A DNA stretch of 64,000 nt from Druceiella hillmani (GCA_039881145.1 JAYKKI010000038.1:2243001-2307000), one strand, 5' to 3'; shown: positions 11,270 through 23,532, counted from the stretch's first letter. A program made the numbers and translations. The notes: generated by a model from the letters alone, not told the origin.

Positions 11270-12795
11270 CTTTAGTAAAAATCCACCCAGGCATGTAGAT
11301 AAATAAATAATGATTATACATTAGCCATATCCATATTAGAATGATTGAAAATTGTTATCATTTTGAATATTCTTTGTAAAAGGCTATTCTATATTTCAAT
11401 AGAATATAGATTAAAAAATAGCTGTCGTTATTGATACAGTCTGGAATAGATTAAACTTTAGCTAATTAAGTCAAGCTTACTAGATACTCCTTTGATTTAG
11501 TCTCATTAACTCTAGCCGGAGTAGATTTGTAATCCACTCTCATATTTATTGAAATTATAATTGAGATTACAATCAGTTTGATAAATTAGGAGTTTCTTAT
11601 AATTTAATTTTGGTTTTGTTTCAAAATAACATTCACGTTGCCGTGGCAATATCATTTTTCAATTTAGATATATAGGTATCCTACTCGTATAAAGAAGGCG
11701 GCCGGTAAGCTGATATGTTGTATACTCATAAAGAGATTGAGAAAATGCATGTTAATTTCTTGTTGGAATACACCACAGATTTCTAATTCGAGTGATTCAT
11801 GCGAGCATATTGGATCCAAACTAAGTGAAATAGCAGATAGAATTAACCGAAAAGCGAGTTCATAAGTAATATTAATATATTTTCGATAAATATATAATTT
11901 AGTGAGTAACATATAAATATAAATAATAGTGTGTAACTATTAAAATAGGTAAATGTTAGTGAAAGTTACATTTACATCACTCTTTTACATTATTACGCGT
12001 TTTCATGGGGTCATGACCGCTGAAGTTAGATTCTTACGAACATCTATTTTAACAATGATGTACTTAGTTCAATCCAAGGACGTTTCTATATAACATAGAC
12101 ATATAGCTCTATTTATCTTAGTCCGATCGGATAATATGACAGTGATTCATATAGGCGTATTTGAAACGGCGCCATTTCACGAAATTTCTAACTGACATTA
12201 TTCATACCATTCGACAACTGATCTAGTCACTCTTCACCATATCATTCTCGTGCGTTATTAGACAATTAGGTAAGGTTAACGAGATATTAAAATAGATGAA
12301 AGTGACTTAGGAAATTCGTGTGAGGACACCGTTTTATAATATGCTTATCCGCATCACGAACTGCCTTATTATACGATGGCACTGCAACCTCTACAATAAC
12401 ATACAAATATTGCTCTGAATAAATGCGAGAAATTACTTATTTATATCATATATTACTACAGCCTAATTATAGGCTCAATGATTTTCTATAATCGTAAATG
12501 AGTTTTGCAATTGAGGAGAACAAGGAAGAAAGAATTTATTTTCTTTAAAAATATGCACAAATAGATGCCATTTTAACTGAAGCATTTTGTGCCTATTATA
12601 TACTTCGATTCTTCCACGTAGCAAAGAAATGAGATACTAGCATGAAAATAGCGAAGAAACTATTTCTCGAGACCGGGTCATAGCCATGCATTCTTTATAT
12701 AAATGTTTTTTAAGACTTTACCTTATTTTAAAATTGTCACTTAAAGAAATACAATTGTTAAAGCGTAATATAAAATATCAATATTGGGTTTATTA
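11270..12795. other. AT-rich noncoding DNA
   Basis: Nothing recognisable was seen. The open frame at 11664-11912 (minus) has no family features and is judged to be chance. Confidence 0.5.
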
Positions 12796-12798
12796 TGA

Positions 12799-12933
12799 GG
12801 AAATTATGCCAGAACGGTCGAGCTGTATTCAACGCACGTCGTGACAGAAGCTCCGTTTCAAACTGAATATGCCTACGACGTGATCTCCAAACAACAAAGG
12901 TTAAGGATGAATAGTACGTATAGTATAAGCTAA
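12799..12933 (+). other. possible coding exon remnant
   Basis: An open stretch of 44 codons without an ATG at its start reads in part TEAPFQTEYAYDVISKQQ, which has coding-like composition. AAAG/GTTAAG at about 12898 would be an acceptable splice donor and CCAG at 12812 a weak acceptor. No family is recognised. It could be a host exon or an element fragment. Confidence 0.2.
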
Positions 12934-12939
12934 AACCGT

Positions 12940-15900
12940 GGTGAACGTGAATTGAAGTTCCTCTATGTACGTGTGTAGAAAGTTTTTATCTGTCGTTATT
13001 TTGTTCTTGCGTAGTTGTATAAGAAACAAATTACACGGCATCTTGTACTACCGGAACAATTTCTCTTAATTTGTTCAATATATTAATGCCGTCTCTTAAA
13101 AAATGAAGCAGGTTATTAGGTCTTAGTACCATACTTAAAATATATTCTTTCTATAAAGGAAAGATAAGAGCAATATGGAAAAATCGATTATTATACAAAA
13201 TCCAAACATAAACACATCAACAACCCACAGTCGTTGTAACTAAAGAAATATTTCGTAAAGAAAGTTTCATTCGATTTTTTTCAATAAAATTATAAAATAT
13301 GTCAGAAATACATGATAATACTATACAAATAAATCAAAATACATTAAGTTCATTTATGCTTGAAATATACTTAAAATTTATCTTTTTGATAACTAGATAT
13401 AATTAGAAAATGTGTAATTTTTTGGAAACGTTTCACTGACAATTTCGACTTTATAATTATGAATTCTAAGTTTTCGTTAGACACATTCATCAATTCCTCA
13501 GAATTGTGCATCTGCCATAACATTCCGATCAACAAAATTTATTTTAATATGTTACGTAAAAAAAAATAAGTTTTAGTCGCCGTCATATTGATTGATTGTA
13601 CAAAAAATTCATTGTGCATTCACTGACTTTGAGAACCACAAAAAAATTATCTAGTGACTGTTAGAACACCCAAAGGTCACGTCAGGCAATCCGATATATA
13701 ACGGGCTTGTTAATGTCACATGCCTGAAATAATTTTAAATGAAGATACTCGCTAATAGTACTAGACTTCTTTAATTTTTCCAGATTTTTTAACTTCTTAA
13801 AAAGCAATAAGGAGAGGAAAACAGTAAAAAATATTTTGAGTTAAGTATTTTTCTAACGAGGCTTCGAAATAAGAAAAGGTTCAAAGCATGCTCGTTTGAT
13901 GGGGTGCCAAAACTCACCTTAACTATCATTGTGAAGTGGGAAAGGATATTAAAATAACATTTATGTTATTTTTGTATTATGTATTCATTAAGATTTCTAA
14001 TTGAAGTTTATGCGTATAGACTTAATTGTTGAACCTGTTTGTTTGGAAAAGATGGACGGACAGATGAATTTGAAACAAAAACCGACCAAGTGCTAATAGA
14101 AACATTCACAGAAACGTCCATAATTGTTTATATCATCCAAATGATTGAAACAAAGTAAGCGAATTTCATTTGAAAGTTCTAATTAAAGGATTTTTGCAGT
14201 TTTTCAGATCCATAGTTGAAAAACTAGAAAGCTCCTCCCTGTCTACTATATTGCCCCCCTTCAAAGCTTAATACTTTAACGGGATTTAATAAAAAAAAAA
14301 TTAATGGAATCTCAATTTTGTTTCAAAAGACCTATTTAATGATATTCTACACGAAAAAGTTTAAGAAAACAATTTCCAACGTATTACGTGTATGGGGAAC
14401 TGCATTATCACATCGTATAATTATTTTTTAAATGTTTTTCAAAATATTAATCTTTGTATGAAGTATCGATTTGCAGTTTCATTTTCGTAGATCTACAATT
14501 GTTAAGTGTGAGCTATGATAAATGGACGAAGTATGGAAACCACAAATGATTTAAAGATATGATAATTCAAGTGATTTTATACAGATGGAAGTCGTCACCT
14601 TTTTGTCTACAGCGTACCCTTAAAACTAGGTAGGTAATTTGAAAAATAATCAAAATATGAACAAATATCAATAACATTTTGGAATTATTTTAAACTAAAG
14701 AACTGAATTTATTCCTTGTTTTCTCGATGTTATTTATGCTTTCGTTGGAATTCAGATTAAGCAATAGAAATTGTTTATTACAAATAAATCTATCTCGGGG
14801 GCATTCCATTTCGTCCGATTTTAATTAATCGGTTTTGGAAATATTTTCTAAATCGTCAGATGGAATAGCGATTTTCAGGAATTTTATTAACACAATTTAC
14901 AATAATTTAAAACATTTGAACTTGCCTTTTAAAACATTTTCATTTATTAAAATGCAAGTTCAAAAGCCATAATCTTAAAATATATATTTTGTCACCTCTC
15001 TCTGTTCTTAAAAGAGTCTTTTGAATGTACATCGAATCAAATTGTTAAGTTTAATTTCTTAAAATATAGTCTTTTTCAATTCTTATTATGTTGAATGGAT
15101 GCGTTACATTCAGTTTTACAGAGTAGAACTATCGGATACATGGTCGACTGAAATATGATTTTAGAAACGAAGAGTGTATTCCATTCCTGAATTGATTAAC
15201 ATTGAACTAATCGACAAAAAGGGCAATAAAAAAGAGACATTAAGTATAAGCAAAACTAGCATATCAAGGATTCCGCACTAACTTACGGACATATAAACTT
15301 TTAAGTGTACATTGTATTTCTATTCAACTATTTGCAAATGTTAACCTTATTTTTCGACATAACTGACAGAAGTAAAAATATCGTAAATTTACCACAATGA
15401 TATGCTTCCTTAATATTCCATTAAGGTTCTATCACCCTTGTTTTTCTTAATTTTTAGTTTTTTCTGGAAATAAATTAGGAGGGGAAGCAATATTTTATAG
15501 ATTCGGTACGTATCTCTGATGGCATGCCACTAGAAATTGCAGAAACAAATTTTGAGTTTCTTGTAACTATCTATTCGTTTCAAACAATACGCCGCAATAA
15601 GTGTTTAAAACATTTCACAAATTGCTGAGAAAAAGTGATGGGATTGTCTCTTACCTAATACTTTGATAAAAAAACTAAATAACTAATATTATGCATATGT
15701 AAAAATTATTTAATTATAATAATAAAGAACGTAAACCTTAAATTAGCTTTGAGGGTTAAATTTTAATTCTATTCAGTATTTAAAAAAAAAATAATAACAT
15801 ATGGCACAAGTGGAAACTATATGCAAAATGATAATAGTTATAGATTGTTTTGATTCATTTACATAATCTTGAAATCTTATTTCAATAAAATAATAAATGG

Positions 15901-17030
15901 TTTCTACAAAAGGTGATAATAACTGCAAATTCAAGTAAATATCATTTTATGCAAAGCGTGGATTGATTTTCGATAATGTGACAAAAACGCAACTACATGA
16001 TTATTATGTTCATTTAATTCGATGAGATTTAACACTCAAGAAATTATTTTTAACACTTCATTTGCCTGGATAAGCGCCGTGATTACGCAAAACGTAATTT
16101 TAACTTAATTTTTAGGGTTGCGTAGAGAAAATTCAAAAAGGAAAAAAAACATTTTCACTTCTTTTTAAAGTACTTTATCGCACATCGAACTTGTGGATGA
16201 ATATTTTTTTATCATGGATGTGAAAAATCTAAAAATAATTGTTACAAAAATTATTGTAAGTACTTTAAAGTAAAATTAAATCAGTCAAATTGGGATAATA
16301 AATAAAGAAAATATAGGCAACCATGTAATTGCACGTTTATCTATGGAGTTTCTGTAGAGTATACATCCACAGAAATTACTTAATTTCTATGGAGTCTACT
16401 AGCCCAATAGTAATCAATAATAGATCATTTTGTTTCAAACAACTTGGCGAATTTACGCAGTTTGCGTCTCTCTCTTTTTACAGTTATTAACAATCCAATT
16501 ACTTAACTATCAATGCATGACCTTAAATTATGCAAAACCTTAAATTAATGCAAAACCGACACACACTTGGCTAGTTTCATGTTGTTCTGTAACAGTTCTT
16601 GGCTTTTTACATTTTTGCGATTTACTTTTTATTCCCACGTTTTGATTCAAGGAATACAGAGTTTAATCTTTGGTATTTCTCTGAAGTCTTTCATTCATTT
16701 TATCCCTTTTTATGTATTTTTATTCTTTTTTCTCCTATTGAAAATCCATTATGCATAAAATTATCACAAATGATAGTTATTAGTAAGCAGAGTATAGACG
16801 CTGTTTATTACATTGGTTAGGCAGCATATAAACTTATCTTTTTAATGTGGGAAGATTCGTTGATACATAAATATAATTTTGTCCATTGAAATTTTACAAC
16901 TAAATTGTCAAACATGTAATTATTTTTAATTAATTTACTAATATTTGAACAATATAAATACTTGCATAAATTAAATAATAAAGCAAAATCTAAATGTGAA
17001 ACAATGAAGCGAAAAAAGAGTGCAGAATTT
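12940..17030. other. AT-rich noncoding DNA
   Basis: No gene, RNA gene or element protein was recognised. The overlapping short frames near 16.57-16.82 kb are F/I-rich chance ORFs. Confidence 0.5.
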
Positions 17031-17110
17031 GAGTGTCGTAATAAATTTACTTACCTCCCTTACTATGTATGAGTGTCGTAATAAATTTACTTACCTCCCT
17101 TACTATGTAC
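17031..17110. repeat. 40-bp tandem duplication
   Basis: Two adjacent 40-bp copies begin GAGTGTCGTAATAAATTTAC at 17031 and 17071 and end TACTATGTA(T/C). They are identical except for the last base, so this is a young duplication. Confidence 0.95.
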
Positions 17111-18299
17111 TCTTCAAAAAAAGGCAATAAGCAAATTATTTAATGACGTATTTCTTTTTAGAAACCTTATAATTTCTTTATGTATGTCGGAATTCATCAT
17201 TTCTTGCAATTAGTTATTTAATATTGAGGTCTCAATTACGATTTAGCAAAATATTACAAAAAATAATCTACCTCTTTACAATAATTCTCAAATGAGATTT
17301 TAGTGGATAGATATTTTAAAATTAAATTAAGATTTGATTTCCCGTGTTTTTCATTTTTTACCCCCGTTTGGGAATTAATAAGTTTCAAAGTAACGTAGCG
17401 AGTCCCATAATACATTCTCATCGATTTTTCAAACATAATTTTGAAAAATCTTCATTGCCAAGACCTATATACAACCATGAAACTCTACTTCGTAGTGTCC
17501 CGAGACATAATTTCACGGTTTTTTTTGTAAATATCTTGTTTTGAATGATATTAACTTTTAGTAGAAAATAAACATTAAAATAAGAATTTTCAGTACATTG
17601 TCATAATAAAGAAATATATTTTTACTATCATTAGTAAAAGTTACATTTAAATTAAAAACACTTGATTAAACAAAAGGATTATTTAGAGCGACTTCTTGCT
17701 AAATATAAAAGGTTATCTAAACAATCAGCGACAACAATGAGCTGTTGGTGAAATTAAGCTCATTCTTTTGTCTTGAACAAGAGTTGTTAATGGCATTTAG
17801 ATAAACGATAGATAGAAGTCTCAAGTGGGCGTACAATAGAACTACCAAGACGTATAACGTCGTAAACTGCTCGCCTCGTAAATAAGTCTAATGTTAAATG
17901 TATCAACTTATGTTGATAAACGGGATATTCAAAAGTTATGTTGTTTGTAAAAGAGCCCGGAGAAATGCTATAGTTATTCAGACCCATTTGCAAATATCGC
18001 TGGACAACAGTGAATATTCATTTGTTAATTCTGTAGAAAACATTTTGAACCATGAATCTGGTTGGATTTAGGATGAAAATAATATTTAACAATTTTAAAA
18101 TATGCGCTTTGAGGGCATAAATTCGGTTTTTGTTCTATTTGTTATATTTTTGAAAATAATTTCAGTATTCCATGCATTTCAGATACTACAAAAATTATTA
18201 ATATAAGAAAATTTATAAGATGGATAAAATGGAGTGGACCAAGCTTTCGCCACGTTTTTTTAAATTTATTTTATAGTTAATATCTAGGTATGGATATTG
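17111..18299. other. AT-rich noncoding DNA
   Basis: No gene or element was recognised. Opposing short frames at 17.25-17.54 and 17.79-17.99 kb have no family features. Confidence 0.5.
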
Positions 18300-19010
18300 T
18301 ATTATTATAGTAATTGTATTTTAATACACACTCATATATGCAGTTGCCACCTAGTGCTGCCAGAGAGCTACTTGCAGAACAATGACACTATTCACAGCTG
18401 CATTTTCAATTTTATTTAAATTTATTTGAATTGTATTTTTTATAGTAATTGTTTTTTAATACACACTCATATATACAATTATCACCTAGTGATGCCAGTG
18501 AGCTACTTGCAGAACCCTGATACTAGTTACAACTGCATTTTAAAATTTATAAAAATATTCTTCAATTGTATTTTTATAGTAATTATATTTTAATACCCAC
18601 TCATATATGCAATTACCACCTAGTGATGCCAGGGAGCTACTTGTGGAACCCTGATATTAGTCACAACTGCTTTTTAAATTATTTTAAAATATTCTTCAAT
18701 TGTATTTTTATAGTAAGTGTATTTTAATATATACTCTTATATGCAATTACCACCTAGTGATACCAGAAAGCTACTTGCAGGACCGTGATAGTATTCACAA
18801 CTGCATTTTGGAATTTATTAAAATTGTCTTGAATTGTATTTTTATAGTAATAGTATTTTAATACACACTCATATATGCAATTACCACCTAGTGATATCAG
18901 AGAGCTACCTGCAAAACATCGATTCTATTCACTACTACATTTTAAAATGTATTAAAATATTCTTGAATGTTATTTCCATATTATATTTTTATAGAAATTG
19001 TATTATAATC
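18300..19010. repeat. 134-bp satellite, five tandem units
   Basis: The landmark (A)CTC(A/T)TATATGCA recurs at 18331, 18466 (as ATATACA), 18600, 18734 and 18868, giving spacings of 135, 134, 134 and 134 bp. Conserved blocks in each unit are TATAGTAATTGTATTTTAAT, CCACCTAGTGATGCCAG, GAGCTACTTGCAGAAC and CACAACTGCATTTT. Units have diverged by several point changes. The array stops where the Penelope-like element begins at about 19021, so it may be an insertion target or an element-associated satellite. Confidence 0.9.
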
Positions 19011-19060
19011 ATTTATATTATATTGAATATATTTGGCGTTAATTTTGTAGAAATTCATTA

Positions 19061-19523
19061 TTCACAATTAAATGAAACTACGTGATGTAGTATTATTTCT
19101 ACTTTCTTTAATTTCTTTACCACGGCCTAGGTTTCGTTGTATTATAACATCTTCAGGTGGGATATTAGCAAAGATTAACTCTTAGGAACAACCAACAGCA
19201 TTTATATGTTATATTATTCAAACACAATAGCGGAAGCCTGGTTTGTGCGGATTTTTCCATTGTTTATGTTAGTGAGTTTATTGCAGAGGCGCAGTGTAGG
19301 TTTTTTTATATTACCGAGAGTTATACAATATACCAGTATTATAGTGAGGGTAATAAATTCAATTGTTGTTATTATGTGAGGTTATACAATGCAAACTTTA
19401 CGGTGTATGTAATAAAATTAAATGGAAGTTATTATCGGTAATATATTTATACAAAAGCGAAGGTATTTGAAAGAAAGGACAAGATAATACACTAATTCTA
19501 CATACCTCCGGTTTTGTGTATTC
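19061..19523. repeat. Penelope-like element, left inverted arm
   Basis: It starts TTCACAATTAAATG and ends GGTTTTGTGTATTC. It aligns over its length to the reverse complement of 20695-21154 with scattered substitutions and few gaps. It lies 3' of the ORF and holds hammerhead copy 2 in the ORF sense. Confidence 0.9.
19120..19160 (-). ncRNA. hammerhead ribozyme, cleavage triplet changed (copy 2)
   Basis: On the minus strand: CCAC, CTGAAGA, helix II arms GTT/AAC around an enlarged loop, GAAA, CCTAGG, CC, GTGG. Helix I and both core boxes are intact, but the triplet before the cleavage point is GCC instead of GUC. Since hammerheads need NUH there, this copy is predicted inactive unless the residue is a recent change within the family. 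Confidence 0.65.
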
Positions 19524-19689
19524 ATATGTTTATTTATTTTTTTCTTTTAATTTTTTTGTTTTTATTATATATACTAATATTTATGTGTATTAGTGCTGAA
19601 ACAATTTCCAGGGTACTGTAGTATCAATGTTGTATATTTATATTATATCTAGAAGATATTAAGAATGGGTGATGATATTATATTTAGTT

Positions 19690-20694
19690 GTTCATTTAAT
19701 ATATTAACCTTGGTATCTTTTTTATGTCTGTTTATTTCTAATGTTTCTAGGATCTTAAGTTTATTACCTTTTGTATTTATTTGTAATATATAGGGGGCAT
19801 TATCAGTATGGGGGTAATGGTTATTTTCAATGAGATGTTTAGCAAAGTGAGATGTGTCTGGTTTATTATTTGTGTTCTATATACAATGTGTTCTTCATAT
19901 CTTGTATTAAAATCTCTTCCTGTTTGACCTATGTATACACTATTACAGTCGTTACATTTGAGTTTATAGATACCACTCTTTTTATGTTTATCTATTTTTT
20001 CTTTATTATTAATAAGGGTTTTACCCAAGTTAATTGAAGTACTATACGTAAATGTTATATTATTTATATTTTTCTTATTAGTTACGAGTTTTCCTAATTT
20101 GAGTGATACATTACCTGTGTATGGGATAGATTTATAGTAAATATTATTATTATTTGGTACGACCGGGTATATTTCTTGTATTAGTATTTGTCTTAATTTA
20201 TTATGGTACAGATTTGTGACAATTGATGGGTCGTAATTATTATTTATTGCGATTTGTTATATAGTTTTTATTTCTTTACGTAGATTGGGTTTTTCTAGAG
20301 GGATGGTTAAAGCTCTGTGAATCATGGAATGGAAGGCTGCTAACTTATGGGACCAAGGGTGTTGAGATTGACCATTAATTATGGAGTCTGTAAATGTGTC
20401 TTTTCTAAATGTACTAAATTTATGTTTATTATTTTTGCGTTCTATTGTTATATCTAAAAAGTTTATTATCGGATTCAACTTCTAAAGTGAATTTGATATT
20501 ATTGTGTAGGGAATTAGCAAAGTTAACAAACGGGTCTAACTGTCGCTGTGTACCTTTCCAGCAGATAAGGATGTCGTCATCGTATCTATAATAGTATAAT
20601 ATATTGGTCGCTAATTTACTGTTTAAGAGGCTGGTTTCTAGATTATTCATAAATAACTCCGATAATAATAACGAATACACAAAATAATAATAAC
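19690..20694 (-). pseudogene. Penelope-like RT-endonuclease polyprotein, truncated
   Basis: The protein codes for the C-terminal part of a reverse transcriptase followed by a GIY-YIG endonuclease, the pair used by Penelope-like elements for retrotransposition. Reading from the 5' side: LLSELFMNNLETSL, the RT active-site box YRYDDDILI, then in another frame NFLDITIERKN and HPWSHKLAAFHS (both typical Penelope RT positions), then GIYKLKCNDC and VYIGQTGRDF of the GIY-YIG domain, then SHFAKHLIENNH in yet another frame. Visible damage: loss of all RT upstream of the palm, a frameshift near 20.46 kb, a stop near 20.25 kb and a frameshift inside the endonuclease near 19.87 kb. It cannot make a functional protein. 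Confidence 0.9.
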
Positions 20695-20703
20695 GAATAC
20701 ACA
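20663..20703. repeat. short tandem duplication at the RT truncation point
   Basis: ATAATAATAACGAATACACA is followed at once by a near-identical copy leading into AACCGG. The duplication sits exactly where the RT reading frame ends and the right inverted arm begins, so it may mark the template switch that created the truncated inverted structure. Confidence 0.6.
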
Positions 20704-21154
20704 AAACCGGAGGTATGTAGAATTAGTGTATTACCTTGTCCTTACTTTCAAACACCTTCGCTTTTGTATACATATATTACCGATAATAACTTCCATTTAA
20801 TTTTATTACATACACCGTGAAGTTTGCATTGTATAACCTCACATAATAACAACAATTGAATTTATTACCCTCACTATAATACTGGTATATTGTATAACTC
20901 TCGGTAATATAATAAAACCTACACTGCGCCTCTGCAATAAACTCACTAACATAAACAATGGAAAAATCCGCACAAACCAGGCTTCCGCTATTGTGTTTGA
21001 ATAATATAACATATAAATGCTGTTGGTTGTTCCTAAGAGTTAATCTTTGCTAATATCCCACCTGAAGATGTAATACAACAAAACCTAGGTCGTGGTAAAG
21101 AAATTAAAGAAAGTAGAAATAATACTGCATCACATAGTTTCATTTAATTGTGAA
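20695..21154. repeat. Penelope-like element, right inverted arm
   Basis: It starts GAATACACAAAACC and ends CATTTAATTGTGAA, the reverse complement of the left arm with scattered substitutions. It lies upstream of the truncated RT and holds hammerhead copy 3 antisense to the ORF. Confidence 0.9.
21058..21095 (+). ncRNA. hammerhead ribozyme, GAAA core damaged (copy 3)
   Basis: Plus strand: CCAC, CTGAAGA, a shortened helix II (TGT-AAT-ACA possible), then CAAAA where other copies have CGAAA, CCTAGG, TC, GTGG. Helix I and the GUC triplet are intact, but the conserved GAAA has lost its G and helix II is shortened. Predicted inactive. Confidence 0.6.
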
Positions 21155-21159
21155 TTTAT

Positions 21160-21985
21160 ATTATGTTATTTTGATGTTTGTATTCTAATTGAGATATTTT
21201 TATGTAATGGTTTTTACAACTAAATTCGCAAAAATAAAAATGAAGTTTTCTTTGATAACGCCATATGGAGATTAACATATTACGCCATCTATAGACATAA
21301 ATAATTTGACAAGCTGTCAGGAGGGGTGAGGCGAGGAGAGAGAAGATTTACCTGATAACAATTGAGAAAGTATAAAATATAACTATGGATTGATTTCGAT
21401 AGTGCTACTTCTGTACGTATATGTTACCATTCGAAATATAAACAATAGACAAATAGAGTTTCTCGTTTCCTCAATGTTGGTACAAAAACAAAATGTGTTG
21501 AAAGTGACAGGTTAAAAAAACATTCAAATTTAATAACTAAATTTACTTGGATATTTTTATTATAAATAATAATTTATAATAAATTTTGCTTATAATTGTG
21601 TAATAAGTGCTTAGTGATTAAAGAAGTAAAATAAGTGGAAAAAAGAAAGTTTAAAACATTCCCTCGCAAACAAAATCGTCAGGTACAAAATGTTTCAAAT
21701 TGTTTTTTTTTATAATAAATAATCATCAACTGCGGAATTTCTTTCCAGGTATGTAGTATTTAAGGTGTACACTTTCATATGATATCAAAAAAAATATCGA
21801 AATATTCCTAGTTCTAAAGCGCATTTATATCCCAAGTACAAAGTGTTTATCACGATGTTTCCCACCTAAAACAAATTTTTGGACCGCTATAAATAAATGG
21901 ATCACTCTTTACAAACTTTTAATTCTGATTATCAAAGTATTCGATTTGGTCAAGTTAATTGGTTACATATAAGGTATAAGTAAAA
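21160..21985. other. AT-rich noncoding DNA
   Basis: Unique-looking sequence with no recognised gene. A less AT-rich patch (CTGTCAGGAGGGGTGAGGCG) lies near 21320. Confidence 0.5.
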
Positions 21986-22116
21986 AATAACATAGTAGGT
22001 GCAACTTTGCGGAAATCTTTACATCCAAGATGCGGTCAAGTGACTGAGTGAAAAAGCGATAGATAAATCCGGCACGTCGATTCCAATTTACGGAATATTG
22101 TCCAGGCCGATCCGCG
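21986..22116 (+). repeat. 131-bp dispersed repeat, copy 1
   Basis: It begins AATAACATAGTAGGTGCAAC and ends CCAGGCCGATCCGCG. It matches 23100-23230 in the same orientation with one difference seen (GATGCGG versus GATGTGG). It is less AT-rich than its surroundings. Both copies contain the same open stretch (LSEKAIDKSG, then YGILSRPIR), which continues differently beyond each copy. Whether this is coding, a terminal repeat or a short interspersed element is not decided by the sequence. Confidence 0.95.
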
Positions 22117-23099
22117 CGGCTTCGGCTACCTGCAAATACCAATTGGGGGATGGTTTTATAGGTAATTTTAACTCTTTCCTGTTCCTACGACTTCGTATGT
22201 CTTACTTGAAGTACAAAAAATTTGAAACTGTTTATCCTGATATTAGTCGCTTTAGTTTCTATGTCGTGATCAAACTGTTCCTAAACAGGCTAACCTAATA
22301 ATATATAAAACTGGACTGAAAATAAAATTGTTATTGTATATAAATTCTTATATTGTATTTAAATATTATATTATATTTAAATTCTCTGATGTCGAAAATG
22401 GCTTACAGAACTTCACCGACTTTACCCTAAAGCATGTTGGTTTTCAAAGATTGACGACATATTTAAAGTAATAATGGATTTTCCCAATATTCTCGCACAC
22501 CTTTGTGATTGAAATTAAGTAACTTACGATTCCAACGTATTTTATAAACCTTTCAATAACATTCAAAAATTTTTAAATGTTTCATAGGTATTCTTTATGA
22601 TTTAATAAATTTTATTTAACTTCGCACCACCCCTGTTTTGTTTTTCTCCCTGAAAAATATTAAACTTAAAGATCATTGTAACAATGTGTGTATTTAAAAA
22701 AAAGGCTAAACGGTGAATAAATGTTAAAGATTATACCATTTCTAATTACATAATAAAGTTATAGTCTACAAAATAATACAACAATCCCCTTAAAGGACCC
22801 ACTTTTTATTTATAGTCACTAGTGTAATAAATTTTTTAGATCATATAAAAATATTTGGTTTAAATAAAAATTTTTGAATAAAAATATTCTATATTTTTAT
22901 GAAAGTATCTGAAAAGTTAATAAAGGAATTGTACACTGAAATTTCCATATACATACATCTGATTTTCAAGGAAAGTTTGAGAGTAATCTTTAATCTCGAT
23001 ATCACTATTATACTTCGATAGCTTATTAAATATATTCATGTTACGTGTCGAGCGTTTGGTAATTTGTCAATTTAGACAGCGGACTTATGATATATTATG
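22117..23099. other. spacer between the 131-bp repeats
   Basis: The first about 40 bp (CGGCTTCGGCTACCTGC...) is less AT-rich and stays open in the frame entering from repeat copy 1, up to a TTTATAG/GTAATT junction resembling a splice donor at about 22161. The rest is AT-rich and featureless. Confidence 0.45.
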
Positions 23100-23230
23100 A
23101 ATAACATAGTAGGTGCAACTTTGCGGAAATCTTTACATCCAAGATGTGGTCAAGTGACTGAGTGAAAAAGCGATAGATAAATCCGGCACGTCGATTCCAA
23201 TTTACGGAATATTGTCCAGGCCGATCCGCG
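23100..23230 (+). repeat. 131-bp dispersed repeat, copy 2
   Basis: Second copy of the 21986-22116 sequence, 1,114 bp downstream. After the copy ends, the same frame continues as EIFDAELNYRGL to a stop that overlaps a CTAG/GTACTT splice-donor-like junction near 23271. Confidence 0.95.
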
Positions 23231-23530
23231 AGATTTTCGACGCCGAGCTCAATTACCGTGGACTCATCTAGGTACTTACGAGTACATTTGGATTTCTTTT
23301 CTTTTTTTCAGTTTGGTCTTCTCCTAAGCTCAATCAATGAGGCCGATATCGTATTTAGGTTGCAAATCTGGCACAGTTACCAAGGCATTGCTTGGCGAAA
23401 CGTAAAAACCTCTACAACTTTTCTCTACATCTCTAGAGTTTAACTCGATAAAAGAATGTAAAAATATTTGAAGCATTTTATCACCCATCGTTAATTAAGA
23501 TAAAAATGGAAACCAATTTAAAATAATATT

Positions 23531-23532
<2 letters not shown>
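23231..23532. other. noncoding or exon-like flank of repeat copy 2
   Basis: Moderately AT-rich. A 61-codon frame (23258-23443, plus) has mixed composition but no recognised motif. Confidence 0.35.

Larger units (their letters stand above)
19021..21154 (-). mobile_element. 5'-truncated Penelope-like retroelement with inverted arms
   Basis: The element consists of a minus-strand RT/GIY-YIG ORF between two inverted repeats of about 460 bp (19061-19523 and 20695-21154). Outside the left arm, another 40 bp (19021-19060) is shared with the Penelope-end fragment at 58.42-58.47 kb but absent from the right side, so one end carries a short extension. Penelope-like elements are known for 5' truncation, terminal repeats in direct or inverted order, and a hammerhead in the repeats. 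All three are seen here. The 3' arm carries the hammerhead in the same sense as the ORF. Confidence 0.88.

Noticed and set aside
16567..16820. Two overlapping 63- and 73-codon ORFs on the plus strand
   Set aside because: They overlap in different frames, are F/I/L-rich and carry no motif, so they are chance frames in T-rich DNA.
18300..19010. The five-unit array as a CRISPR
   Set aside because: The 134-bp units are contiguous tandem repeats without spacers, in a eukaryotic genome full of retroelements.
21986..23230. The 131-bp repeats as LTRs of a small retroelement
   Set aside because: The repeat does not begin with TG or end with CA, and no primer-binding site, polypurine tract or target duplication was seen.
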